Shown here piece after piece: positions 27,186 through 36,367 of a stretch of DNA of 64,000 nucleotides. This DNA is from an uncultured Ruegeria sp. GTDB taxonomy: Bacteria > Pseudomonadota > Alphaproteobacteria > Rhodobacterales > Rhodobacteraceae. The stretch spans positions 1-64,000 of the forward strand of contig NZ_CANMFF010000018.1 of NCBI RefSeq assembly GCF_947497005.1. The letters are read 5' to 3'. The notes beneath the pieces are model-generated. The model had not been told where the DNA came from. It did no database searches and saw only the letters and a list, made by a program, of their open reading frames with translations. How positions within the stretch are numbered: position 1 is the first letter of the stretch; each line of letters begins with the position of its first letter. The position numbers were made by a program, and so were the translations under genes.

Positions 27186-28240
27186 TTCGACCTCGGATCA
27201 AAAAAACGGTAGAGAAGATCAGAGAATATATTCAGACAGATAAAGATCAGCCCGACCACAACTGTTCCGCCCAGAACAGCATTCATGTCTGCGCTCAGCA
27301 ATGCCGTTGTGATGTAACTGCCGATGCCTGGCCAACTGAAAATGATCTCGGTCAGAACGGACCCTTCAAGCAGGTTGGCATAGCTCAGCGCGATGACCGT
27401 GATGAGCTGCACACGGATATTCTTGAATGCATGACGCCAGATCACTTGCCGTTCCGTTAGGCCTTTGACCCGCGCGGTGATGACATATTCAGCCGAAAGC
27501 TGTTCCAGCATGAAGGAACGGGTCATCCGGCTAATATAGGCCAACGAGTAATAGCCGAGCAATGCCGCCGGCAAGATGATATGGGTCAATGCATTGCGGA
27601 AAACATCCCAGTCCTGAACGATAGCGCTGTCCAGCAGGATCAAACCCGTACGTGTCGGGACAATATCCTCGTAGAAAATATCCAACCGCCCGGGGCCACC
27701 AACCCAGCCAAGGATCCCGTAAAATACCAGCAAACCCATCAAGCCTAGCCAGAAGATGGGCATCGAATAGCCGACAAGTGCCACGACCCGAGCGATCTGA
27801 TCGATCCAGGAGCCGCGCTTGACTGCAGCAATCACGCCCAGCGGAACGCCAAGGAAAATGCCGATCAAAACACCCAGAGTGGCCAGTTCCAACGTGGCAG
27901 GGAAAACACGGGCGATATCCTCGGATACTGGGCGCGCATTCAGCAGCGAATTGCCGAAATCTCCGTGCAAGACATCCCACAGATAGTAAAAGAACTGCAC
28001 CAACAATGGCTTGTCGAGACCGAGTTGTTGGTAGACCGCATCATAAGTCGATTGCGATGCGCGTTCGCCAACGATGGCCAGCACCGGGTCGATCGGCATC
28101 ACGCGACCAATGATGAAGGTTACGAACAGCAGCCCCAGCATTGTTATTGCGATGGTACCAAGAGTTTTCAGGATGCTCTTGATCCAATGGATGAGAGGCG
28201 CCGAACGGCGCCCCCCTGTTGGTCTTTCGGCCAATGCCAT
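27182..28240 (-). CDS. peptide ABC transporter permease (DppB-like)
   Basis: 352 residues, six transmembrane helices, with a long cytosolic N-terminus. Landmarks: FGNSLLNARPVSEDIARVFPATLELATLG, SYSMPIFWLG-type region and EYVITARVKGLTERQVIWRHAFKN, the DppB cytosolic loop that contacts the ATPase. The start abuts the stop of the binding-protein gene. Confidence 0.92.
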   Translation of the reverse strand: MALAERPTGGRRSAPLIHWIKSILKTLGTIAITMLGLLFVTFIIGRVMPIDPVLAIVGERASQSTYDAVYQQLGLDKPLLVQFFYYLWDVLHGDFGNSLLNARPVSEDIARVFPATLELATLGVLIGIFLGVPLGVIAAVKRGSWIDQIARVVALVGYSMPIFWLGLMGLLVFYGILGWVGGPGRLDIFYEDIVPTRTGLILLDSAIVQDWDVFRNALTHIILPAALLGYYSLAYISRMTRSFMLEQLSAEYVITARVKGLTERQVIWRHAFKNIRVQLITVIALSYANLLEGSVLTEIIFSWPGIGSYITTALLSADMNAVLGGTVVVGLIFICLNIFSDLLYRFFDPRSK

Positions 28241-29836
28241 TTACTTGGTCACCTGCCAATATGACGCCGAAGTAATCGCCTGTCCGGTCGAGAAATCCGT
28301 AACGTTGTCACGCATTGCCGATTGTTCGATCTGCTGGAACATAATGACAAAAGGCGATGTCTCACGGAAATCTGCCTGAATTGTCTTATACATATCAGCA
28401 CGTTTTACTGTATCGTTTTCCACAACAGCAGCCGACGTCTTCTCGGTCAGGCCATCTGTGTCCCAGGAATTCCGCCAGGCGAGCAAACCTGTGGCGTTGG
28501 CCTCGTCTGAATTGTCCGGATTGTATGCGAACGTACCGGCGTTGGTCTGCGGATCGGGGTAATCCGGTCCCCACGCCCCAAGATAAACGTCCAGTTCACG
28601 CGAGCGGTATCGCGCCAGAATCTGTTTGGCAGTCCCGACGGTGATATTCATCGTGATACCGACCTGCCCAAGCGCGTTTTGCATGGCCTGGGCGATTTCG
28701 ATCCGCTCCTGCGCTTCACGCACACCGACCTCAATCTCTAGCCCGCTCACACCGGCCTCATCCAGCAAGGATTTGGCTTTCTCGATGTCAAAGTTGAACG
28801 GGGTATCGTCAGATGCGCCAAGATAAGTCTGCGGCAGGAAGTTCTGATGGATCGTATACTGACCCTTCAGGAAACTGTCGCGCATCCCTTCATAGTCAAT
28901 GAGATACTTAAAGGCCTGCCTAACCTGAGGTTTGCTCAGTTCGGGATGCTTCTGGTTTAGCGATACATACATCAGACGGCCTTTCAGCTCGTCTGCGATT
29001 TTGACCCCATCTACCGCTGAGGCACCGGCCACATCTTCGGGGTTCAGATTGCGGGCAATGTCGATGTCCCCGCGTTCCAGCAACAGACGCTGACTGGCGC
29101 TTTCTTGAACGTGGCGCACGACCACACGCTCCATGGTCGGGGCGCCCAGATAGAAGTCGGGGTTAGATTTCAGCGTTACGCTTTCATTCGGCTTCCAGCT
29201 GACCAGACTATAGGCACCCGATCCAGCCGTGTTGGTTTTGAGCCATTCATTGCCCAAATCGCCATCTTTATCGTGCTCCATCACTGTCTTTTTATCGACG
29301 ATCCCGCCAATTGTAGAGGTCAGGCAGTTCAGGACAAAGGATGTCGCATAAGGCTTGTCCGTGGTGATGGTCAACGTATCGCCATCTGCAACGATTGTTT
29401 GCTCAATGTTTTCAGGCGTGAATCCAAACTGTGTTAGGATAAACGCCGGAGTTTTGTTCAGAATGATCGCGCGGCGCAGCGAAAACTGAACGTCCTCGGC
29501 GGTCACAGGGTTACCAGAGTGAAACGTCAGCCCGTCCCGGATCTTGAATGTGATGGACTTTCCGTCCTCTGACACGTCCCAGCTTTCGGCAATATCCGGC
29601 TGATATCCGGCATCCAAATCCAGTGGGTCGAAATTCACCAGTTTCTGATAAACATTCCTACTGACATCGGACCCGGCAAATTCAAAGCTCTCGGCTGGGT
29701 CCAGTGTGGTGATGTCGTCAATGCGATTTGCGATAACCAGCATATTTGGTGGCGTTTCAGCCATCGCGGAAGTCGAAGTCACGGCCAGCGCCATTCCAAG
29801 CGCCGCTCCGGTAAGCAATCTACTAAATGCGTTCAT
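28241..29836 (-). CDS. periplasmic peptide-binding protein (family 5)
   Basis: 531 residues from the ATG at 29836 (AGAGAGGACAAC upstream), followed by a signal peptide ending ASA-MAE. Family 5 markers: NRIDDITTLDPAESFEFAG, DVSEDGKSITFKIRDGLTFHSGNPVTAEDVQFSLRR, and a Tyr/Asp-rich ligand site. It is the second gene of the operon after the dipeptidase. Ligand length is not predictable, but the M19 enzyme suggests dipeptides or amide-linked amino-acid derivatives. Confidence 0.92.
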   Translation of the reverse strand: MNAFSRLLTGAALGMALAVTSTSAMAETPPNMLVIANRIDDITTLDPAESFEFAGSDVSRNVYQKLVNFDPLDLDAGYQPDIAESWDVSEDGKSITFKIRDGLTFHSGNPVTAEDVQFSLRRAIILNKTPAFILTQFGFTPENIEQTIVADGDTLTITTDKPYATSFVLNCLTSTIGGIVDKKTVMEHDKDGDLGNEWLKTNTAGSGAYSLVSWKPNESVTLKSNPDFYLGAPTMERVVVRHVQESASQRLLLERGDIDIARNLNPEDVAGASAVDGVKIADELKGRLMYVSLNQKHPELSKPQVRQAFKYLIDYEGMRDSFLKGQYTIHQNFLPQTYLGASDDTPFNFDIEKAKSLLDEAGVSGLEIEVGVREAQERIEIAQAMQNALGQVGITMNITVGTAKQILARYRSRELDVYLGAWGPDYPDPQTNAGTFAYNPDNSDEANATGLLAWRNSWDTDGLTEKTSAAVVENDTVKRADMYKTIQADFRETSPFVIMFQQIEQSAMRDNVTDFSTGQAITSASYWQVTK

Positions 29837-29871
29837 GTTGTCCTCTCTGTCACTATGTCTTTCATCGACGG

Positions 29872-30930
29872 TCACGCCCCCCAGGTCTTTTCGAGAACAC
29901 GTAACCAATTTTCGTGGCAGAGCTTCTTGATGAGCTCTTCACCATAACCATGGCGCTCCATGGCTTCTCGTAGTCGGGGCAGCATGGATACATTCGTCAC
30001 ATCCACCGGCACCATTGCCCCGTCATAGTCCGACCCGAGCCCAACCCGATCCTCACCCAGTATATCAATCAGGTGATCAATGTGCCTCAGAACCTGCGTC
30101 AAAGGCACGTCGGAAACCATCTGCCCATCTTCACGCAGAAATGCTGTGGCAAAATTCAGGCCAACCATTCCGTCGCTTTCAGCAATTGTGCGAAGCTGAT
30201 CATCCGTCAGATTGCGCGCGTGCGGGCATATGGCATGGGCGTTGGAATGGGTTGCCACCAATGGAGCCTCAGAATACCGCGCCACATCCCAAAAGCCCTT
30301 TTCAGTAAGATGTGACAAGTCCAGCATGATGCCGAGCGCATTGCAGCGCCGAACAAGCCTGAGACCATGATCGGTCAACCCGTCGCCAGTATCCGGCCCT
30401 GATGGGAATTTCAGCGGTACTCCGTGCCCGAAGATGTTCGGTCGGCTCCAAACCGGCCCAATTGACCGCAGGCCCGCAGCGTAAAAAACGTCTAGCGCAT
30501 GCAGATCGGTGTCGATCGCCTCGGCACCCTCAATGTGAAAAATGGCGGCCATACGGCCTTGCGCCATGCAATCCCGGATGTCAGCGACCGAACGAACCAC
30601 CTGCAATGCGCCCAATCGCTCCAGTTCGAGCAGGATTGCGATCTGGCCCAACGCGGCAGGCAAGGCATCTTCGGCATCAATCTGATCTGGAAGCGGCAGG
30701 TCATAACTCGGCTCGACCATCTTTTTCATCTTGGCGGCCAAATCCATCGATGATGGAACCCAGATCGCAAAGAAACCTCCGCCAAAGCCTCCACTTCGGG
30801 CTTTGACCAGATCAATCGCGCCATCAAGACCTGTAAGGAAGCGACCAGCTTCTGACAAACCACCCGCCGAGGCAAGTTTCGACAATACGTCGTTATGCCC
30901 GTCAAAGATCAGCGGAGACGTTTTCACCAT
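29872..30930 (-). CDS. membrane dipeptidase (peptidase family M19)
   Basis: About 352 residues from the ATG at 30930; an ATG at 30963 is possible but gives only 11 extra residues. Zinc ligands of renal-type dipeptidases are visible: FDGHNDVLSK (His-x-Asp near 12-14), HIEGAEAID (Glu), LDLSHL, APLVATHSNAHAICPHARN (His, His) and VGLGSDYDG (Asp). It cleaves dipeptides or related amides in the cytosol or periplasm; no signal peptide is evident. It is first of the importer operon, 35 bases before the binding protein, so its product may be the amino acids from the imported peptide. Confidence 0.9.
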   Translation of the reverse strand: MVKTSPLIFDGHNDVLSKLASAGGLSEAGRFLTGLDGAIDLVKARSGGFGGGFFAIWVPSSMDLAAKMKKMVEPSYDLPLPDQIDAEDALPAALGQIAILLELERLGALQVVRSVADIRDCMAQGRMAAIFHIEGAEAIDTDLHALDVFYAAGLRSIGPVWSRPNIFGHGVPLKFPSGPDTGDGLTDHGLRLVRRCNALGIMLDLSHLTEKGFWDVARYSEAPLVATHSNAHAICPHARNLTDDQLRTIAESDGMVGLNFATAFLREDGQMVSDVPLTQVLRHIDHLIDILGEDRVGLGSDYDGAMVPVDVTNVSMLPRLREAMERHGYGEELIKKLCHENWLRVLEKTWGA

Positions 30931-31001
30931 TGCACCACATGCTTCAGTATCATTTCGACACATGCTAGCAGACGGGATCATCATAATTGCAAAAAAGTTC
31001 A

Positions 31002-31016
31002 ATGAGTTTTACTCAT
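31002..31016. promoter_or_regulatory. candidate LysR box between dipeptidase and LysR genes
   Basis: ATGAGTTTTACTCAT: 6-base arms around TTT, containing T-N11-A. It is 33 bases upstream of the LysR start and 72 bases upstream of the divergent dipeptidase start. Confidence 0.5.
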
Positions 31017-31048
31017 AGAGGTAGACGGAATCATGAGGCCGCAGAGAA

Positions 31049-31960
31049 ATGGGAAAACCTCGCAATTGGCACTCGCTGCCGGAATACCAAGCATTGCGAG
31101 CACTCATGCAGGCCGGAACAACGGCGGCGGCGGCACGACAACTGGGTTTGTCGCAATCTGCGGTCAGCCGTTCGATCGGCAACCTTGAAGCGCGGCTTGG
31201 GAAAATGCTCTTCGAGCGGGACGCGGGCAGGTTACGCCCAACGCAAGAGGCGGTTAGGCTCAACATGCGGCTTGATCCTCTGTTCGATTCTTTGGACCGG
31301 ATCGACGGCCCGGCCGAAGCTGTCCAAGAAACACTGCGTCTGGTCGCACCACCCAGTTATGCGCATCGATATATCGTTTCCCTCATCGCAAGTTTTTTAC
31401 GGGGGAACCCAGGGTTCTTCATCAATCTGGAAGTGACAACTTCGGACCTGGTCACGCTAGGTGTCTTGGAAAATCGATTTGATCTGGCAGTGACCGGCAT
31501 TGAACAAAGCCGTGCAGGTATCAAACTCATTCCTTTTCGGGTATCTCCTGCAGTTTGTGTTATGCGCCCAGAACATCCACTGGCAACGCGCGACACACTC
31601 ACACCGTCTGATCTTCATGAACAGGATCTGATCGCCTTGACATATCGTCATGGAAGGCGGGGACAACTTGATCGGTTGTTGCACCAGGTTAGAGCCGAAC
31701 CCAGAATTGTAGCAGAAGTTTCAACCTCTTTCGCCGCTGCTGACATGGCGCGAGAAGGTTTGGGCTTGGCGGTGATCAACCCATTTCCGGTGTACATGTA
31801 TCGATCCCCCGAACTGGCATTTGTCCCGTTTGAATCTCCCATGCGATATCGAGGTCATTTTGTGGTTTCAGACCAAAGGCCCGTTCCAAGGATCGCCCGC
31901 GCCTTTATGCGGCATCTCCGGCTGAACACACCTCCTGATCCCTTTTCAGATCGTAGCTAG
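31049..31960 (+). CDS. LysR-family regulator (peptide importer locus)
   Basis: 303 residues. Winged helix in the first 65 residues (AAAARQLGLSQSAVSRSIGNLEARLGKMLFER); the remainder is the periplasmic-binding-like effector domain (VTGIEQSRAGIKLIPF, HPLATRDTL). It is divergent from the dipeptidase-importer operon with a T-N11-A box in between, so it is the likely activator of that operon. Confidence 0.9.
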   Translation: MGKPRNWHSLPEYQALRALMQAGTTAAAARQLGLSQSAVSRSIGNLEARLGKMLFERDAGRLRPTQEAVRLNMRLDPLFDSLDRIDGPAEAVQETLRLVAPPSYAHRYIVSLIASFLRGNPGFFINLEVTTSDLVTLGVLENRFDLAVTGIEQSRAGIKLIPFRVSPAVCVMRPEHPLATRDTLTPSDLHEQDLIALTYRHGRRGQLDRLLHQVRAEPRIVAEVSTSFAAADMAREGLGLAVINPFPVYMYRSPELAFVPFESPMRYRGHFVVSDQRPVPRIARAFMRHLRLNTPPDPFSDRS

Positions 31961-32092
31961 GAAGCGTACAGACCCACCCAAATCTGTTTTTTGCTTCCAC
32001 AGTCGCCACTACGGTGCAGATCAACCATCCAGCGAAGCATTCGGGTTAGTTGGATGGAGGAAACGCGGATTCTCTTGTCCTCGTCCCGAGCG

Positions 32093-32458
32093 TTACGATG
32101 CAACTACTTCAAGCAGTTCAATACGATTTCCAAACGGATCGCTGATATAAATTCTCTTGATGTCGGGTAAGTCGATGTCAGTTCGAACGTCAATACCTGC
32201 AGCCCTTAGATGAGCAACAGTGTTCTCCAGTGAACTTACTCTAAAGCCCGGGTGGGCTTTCAGTGCAGGTACAAATGGTTCTTCCACTCCCAGATGAAAA
32301 CGCACATTCTGGCATTGAAACCAAACTCCTCCGCGACCGCGCAACGCATTGGGTTTTTCAACTTCAGAAAAACCCAATACGCCACAATAGAATTTGCGAG
32401 CGTCACCTTCTCTGCCTTTTGGCATAGCAATTTGGATGTGATGCAGTTCTTCAATCAT
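32093..32458 (-). CDS. VOC-superfamily protein (glyoxalase-like)
   Basis: 121 residues from the ATG at 32458, chosen because MIEELHHIQIAMP begins the fold. VOC repeats: LHHIQIAMPKG (His), GVWFQCQNVRFHLGVEE (His, Glu) and GNRIELLEVV (Glu). The motif YCGVLGFSEVEKP resembles dioxygenase or glyoxalase family members. It is alone, with no clear operon. Substrate unknown. Confidence 0.8.
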   Translation of the reverse strand: MIEELHHIQIAMPKGREGDARKFYCGVLGFSEVEKPNALRGRGGVWFQCQNVRFHLGVEEPFVPALKAHPGFRVSSLENTVAHLRAAGIDVRTDIDLPDIKRIYISDPFGNRIELLEVVAS

Positions 32459-32768
32459 CTTGCCCGGCCCAGAGACTAAATCAATCCAACTGATGTGGTA
32501 TGTCATTGCATACGTTAGTGCATTCCCAATCACAATTAGGTCGTTATGAACGGCCCACAGCCGACATCCAACGGCGCTAGGCATACCGCATTGCAAAACG
32601 CCAAAGCAGATGTTGCCAAGACGGCAGGTCTATTTAGCTGACCTAATCCTGTCACTAAGCACGTTTTCTAAGCAAGTTCTGACCGTCGCGGCCCACTCTC
32701 TCTCAAAATTCTTGACCAAATGATAAAATTACGTGTTACTTGATGTCAATTGCCACGGGGAGGACATC
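32459..32768. other. gap before nucleoside importer, with repeat-like stretch
   Basis: No gene. At about 32535-32600 there is a repeat-like stretch (GAACGGCCCACAGCCGACATCC). A TTGACC at about 32711 could be a -35 box for the BMP operon, but no convincing -10 follows. Confidence 0.35.
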
Positions 32769-33776
32769 ATGAAAACATCACTATTTCTAAACCGCCGCCA
32801 ATTTCTGATGACGAGCGCAGCGTCGTCGCTTTTGCTTGGGGCTGGTCGTGTTGCTGCCGCAGAACCGATCAAAACCGCCGGGATCTATACCGTGCCCGTC
32901 GAGCAGCAATGGGTCAGCCGCATCCACAACGCCGCGCTGACTGCGCAGGATCGCGGGGATATTTCCTATAGCTTCTCAGAGAACGTCAGCAACACAGACT
33001 ACGCCCGGGTGATCCGCGAATATGCCGAGGCGGGCAACAAGCTGATAATTGGCGAGGTGTTTGGCGCCGAACAAGAAGCGCGGGAAGTCGCCGCGGAATA
33101 TCCCGACGTTGCCTTCCTGATGGGCTCAAGCTTCAAAGAAGACCCGGCGCTGCCTAATTTTGCGGTTTTTGACAACTATATTCAGGACGCCTCTTACTTG
33201 TCCGGTATCATTGCCGGCTCCATGACCGAAACGGGCAATATCGGCATGGTTGGCGGCTTTCCAATCCCGGAAGTGAATCGCCTGATGCATGCCTTCATGG
33301 CCGGTGCACGTGAGATGAACCCAGACATCACCTTCCAGGTCAGCTTTATCGGCAGTTGGTTTGATCCGCCAAAAGCCAAGGAAACGGCCTTTGCAATGAT
33401 CGAAAACGGCGCGGATATCTTGTATGCTGAACGTTTCGGCGTTTCCGACGCCGCCAAGGAAAAGGGCATTCTTGCAATTGGCAACGTGATCGACACACAG
33501 CCGGAATATCCAGACACCGTGGTCGCCTCTGCGATCTGGCACTTTGAACCAACCCTGGACAAGGCCATTGCCGAAATACAGGCCGGTAGCTTTGCAGCCG
33601 CTGACTATGGGATTTATTCCTTTATGAACCGGGGCGGAACCTCCCTAGCACCCTTAGGCACATTCGACGGCAAGGTACCTGCCCAGGCGCTTGACCTTGT
33701 CAAGCAACGCGAGGCCGACATCAAATCGGGCGCATTCACTGTGCCCATCAACGACGACGAACCGACGTCGTCATAA
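32769..33776 (+). CDS. BMP-family nucleoside-binding protein of ABC importer (Tat substrate)
   Basis: 335 residues from the ATG at 32769, with GGGGAGG just upstream. The leader contains NRRQFLMTSAAS, a twin-arginine signal, so the protein is exported folded. The BMP (purine nucleoside receptor A) domain follows: AGIYTVPVEQQWVSRIHNAAL, ADYARVIREYAEAGNKLIIGEVF and IIAGSMTETGNIGMVGGFPI. It is the first gene of an importer operon ending in a cytosine-deaminase-like enzyme, so ligands are likely nucleosides or nucleobases. Confidence 0.9.
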   Translation: MKTSLFLNRRQFLMTSAASSLLLGAGRVAAAEPIKTAGIYTVPVEQQWVSRIHNAALTAQDRGDISYSFSENVSNTDYARVIREYAEAGNKLIIGEVFGAEQEAREVAAEYPDVAFLMGSSFKEDPALPNFAVFDNYIQDASYLSGIIAGSMTETGNIGMVGGFPIPEVNRLMHAFMAGAREMNPDITFQVSFIGSWFDPPKAKETAFAMIENGADILYAERFGVSDAAKEKGILAIGNVIDTQPEYPDTVVASAIWHFEPTLDKAIAEIQAGSFAAADYGIYSFMNRGGTSLAPLGTFDGKVPAQALDLVKQREADIKSGAFTVPINDDEPTSS

Positions 33777-33782
33777 CCGCGC

Positions 33783-35324
33783 ATGGGCACCTCTGTTGTT
33801 GAGGCGCTGACCCTCGACGCCATCACCAAGCGCTTTGGCGCGCTAACTGCAAATGATGCGGTCAGCCTTTCGTTGAACGAAGGCGAAGTTGTTGCCTTGC
33901 TCGGTGAAAACGGAGCAGGCAAGACAACGCTGATGAACATCCTATTTGGCCAATATACGGCTGACAGCGGAACCGTTCGGGTGTTCGGAAAAACGCTGCC
34001 ACCGGGAAACTCTCGCGCCGCGCTGGATGCGGGTGTGGGGATGGTGCACCAGCACTTCGCCCTGGCAGACAACCTGACTGTGCTGGAAAACATTACGCTT
34101 GGGGTCAGTTCACTACTAAGCCCAAGCGCGGGACAATCAGCGGCCCGCGACCGGATCAAGGCGCTGTCTCAAAAGTATCACCTGTCGGTGTCGCCGGATG
34201 CCCGTGTCGGGGCGCTGACGGTGGGTGAACGGCAAAGGGTCGAGATACTCAAAGCGCTTTACCGCGACGTGCGCATTCTTATCCTTGATGAGCCGACCGC
34301 GGTTCTGACCCCGCAGGAAACGGATGATTTGTTCGCGACCCTCCGGCTGGCCATCGCGGATGGTTTGTCGGTCATATTCATTTCGCACAAACTGCACGAG
34401 GTTATGGCGATATCGGACCGAGTTGTCGTGTTGCGGCATGGCAAGATAACGGGCGGCGTTCGCACCGCCGATACTGACAAACACGCGCTGGCGACCCTGA
34501 TGATGGGCACGGAGGCAACACCACCTGAGGTATCCCAATCGACGCCTGGGCCTGTATTATTGAAACTGGATCACGTCGCAACGCCGGATGTCGGCAACGC
34601 CCCGGGGCTCAAGTCGGTGTCCCTATCTTTGCATGCCGGACAAATCATCGGACTGGCTGGCGTTTCCGGCAATGGCCAAGCCGCGATCGCAGATGTGGTT
34701 GGCGGGTTGGTAAAACCCGCCAAGGGGCGGATTGAGATCGGAGGATCTGAGATCGACCGCTGGACTCCGCGCGAAGCGGTAAAAAGTGGCATCGCTCGCA
34801 TCCCCGAAGACCGGCACAAAACCGGGACGATTGCGGATTTTGATCTGACCGAAAACGCAATTCTTGAGCGCTACGGCTCAACAGGGTTCAGTAAGGCTGG
34901 TTGGCTGAACTGGCGCGGTTCACGGGCCTTTGCCGAGGCCATCATCAATAAATACGATGTGCGGTGTCCGGGCGCGGACACGCCGATCCGGCTTTTGTCC
35001 GGTGGAAACATGCAAAAGCTGATCCTCGGGCGGGTGCTTGAGGCCGCGCCGCAGGTTATTCTGGCTAATCAACCCGTGCGCGGACTGGATATCGGCGCAG
35101 TCAATTATGTGCACGGCCAGTTGCTGGAAGCCCGCGCCAGAGGGGCCGCGATCCTGCTGATCTCGGAAGATCTGGATGAGGTCATGGCCTTGTCCGATGT
35201 CATCCATGTGATTGCTGACGGACGGCTCTCACCCGGATTTGGCCGAGGTCGAATGACACCCGCGGAACTGGGCCTATGGATGGCCGGACAAGGGTTTGAA
35301 ATCGAGAACGCGCATGCGTCTTGA
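33783..35324 (+). CDS. sugar/nucleoside ABC transporter ATPase, duplicated ABC domains
   Basis: 513 residues with two ATPase domains, as in RbsA/NupA-type proteins. The first (Walker A GENGAGKTTLM, signature region LTVGERQRVEILKAL, Walker B LILDEPTAVLTPQE) is complete. The second (GVSGNGQAAIAD, LSGGNMQKLILGR) has the usual degenerate Walker A. It follows the BMP-type binding protein by 6 bases and overlaps the first permease. Function: drives uptake with the two permeases. Confidence 0.92.
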   Translation: MGTSVVEALTLDAITKRFGALTANDAVSLSLNEGEVVALLGENGAGKTTLMNILFGQYTADSGTVRVFGKTLPPGNSRAALDAGVGMVHQHFALADNLTVLENITLGVSSLLSPSAGQSAARDRIKALSQKYHLSVSPDARVGALTVGERQRVEILKALYRDVRILILDEPTAVLTPQETDDLFATLRLAIADGLSVIFISHKLHEVMAISDRVVVLRHGKITGGVRTADTDKHALATLMMGTEATPPEVSQSTPGPVLLKLDHVATPDVGNAPGLKSVSLSLHAGQIIGLAGVSGNGQAAIADVVGGLVKPAKGRIEIGGSEIDRWTPREAVKSGIARIPEDRHKTGTIADFDLTENAILERYGSTGFSKAGWLNWRGSRAFAEAIINKYDVRCPGADTPIRLLSGGNMQKLILGRVLEAAPQVILANQPVRGLDIGAVNYVHGQLLEARARGAAILLISEDLDEVMALSDVIHVIADGRLSPGFGRGRMTPAELGLWMAGQGFEIENAHAS

Positions 35325-36363
35325 ACCGATAAACAACCCCAGCTTTGCGCGCAAGCTGGTCCCCCCTGCACTGGCCTTGTCTGCGACAATTCTGATCGCA
35401 TCGCTGTTGGCAATGGTTGCGGGCGCAAATCCTTTTTCGGTTCTGGGCCTGATCATAAAAGGCGCGTTTGGATCGAAATTCGCGCTTCTTGAAACGCTCA
35501 ACCGGGCAACACCGCTGATCTTTACCGGGCTTGCCGTTGCAGTGGCCTTTCGGGCTAAGTTCTGGAACATCGGGGCCGAGGCGCAGCTTTATGCCGGGGC
35601 ATTGATCACGGTTCTTTTGGGGACCGGAGCCTTGGCATGGCCAAGTGGCGTGATCCTTCCTGTAATCGCCCTTATTGCCGTGTTTGCGGGTGCAGTGCTG
35701 CTGCTGGTGCCTGCGCTTCTGAAAACCCGGTTTGGGGTGGATGAAGTGGTGACGACCCTGCTTTTCAACTTTATCTTCCTGCTGTTCATTTCAATGTTGC
35801 TGGAGGGACCGTTGAAAGATCCGATGGGGATGGGCTGGCCAAAATCGGCCCGGCTGATCCCCGAGGCCAGCCTGCCACGGATCGTCGACGGGCTGCGTCT
35901 GCACTGGGGTTTCGCCCTGGCAATCATATCGGCGCTTTGCGTCTGGGTGATCCAGACCCGCAGTACCTTAGGCTATGAGATGCGAGCAGTGGGCCTAAAC
36001 AAGCAGGCCGCAGGTTTCGCGGGCATTCCGGTGAATTTGGTATTGGTCAAAACCGCGCTGCTGTCTGGTGGGCTTGCCGCCTTGGGAGGCTTTTCCGAGG
36101 TCGCCGGGCTGAAGGGGAGCTTGACCCTCGATCTGTCACCCGGATTTGGTTACACCGGCATCATCGTGGCGATGCTCGCCCTGCTCAATCCGCTGGGCGT
36201 GGTGATCGCGGCCCTGTTTGTGGCAGGCATTTTTGTCGGTGCCGACAGTATGAGCCGGGCCGCAGGCGTACCAACCTACCTAGCCGATATCATGCTGGCC
36301 GTCGCCCTTTTGCTGATGGTTCTGGCGATCATGCTGACGCGGTTTCACGTGGTGAGGGACTAG
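35314..36363 (+). CDS. nucleoside ABC transporter permease 1 (BPD_transp_2)
   Basis: 349 residues from the ATG at 35314, which overlaps the ATPase end. About eight to ten hydrophobic helices. ATPLIFTGLAVAVAFRAKFWNIGAEAQL is the hallmark of YufP/NupP-type permeases. It pairs with the 36368-37312 permease. Confidence 0.92.
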   Translation: MRLEPINNPSFARKLVPPALALSATILIASLLAMVAGANPFSVLGLIIKGAFGSKFALLETLNRATPLIFTGLAVAVAFRAKFWNIGAEAQLYAGALITVLLGTGALAWPSGVILPVIALIAVFAGAVLLLVPALLKTRFGVDEVVTTLLFNFIFLLFISMLLEGPLKDPMGMGWPKSARLIPEASLPRIVDGLRLHWGFALAIISALCVWVIQTRSTLGYEMRAVGLNKQAAGFAGIPVNLVLVKTALLSGGLAALGGFSEVAGLKGSLTLDLSPGFGYTGIIVAMLALLNPLGVVIAALFVAGIFVGADSMSRAAGVPTYLADIMLAVALLLMVLAIMLTRFHVVRD

Positions 36364-36367
36364 CGTC

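Noticed and set aside
32711..32740. Sigma-70 promoter before the BMP operon
   Set aside because: TTGACC is present, but no credible -10 at the right distance.
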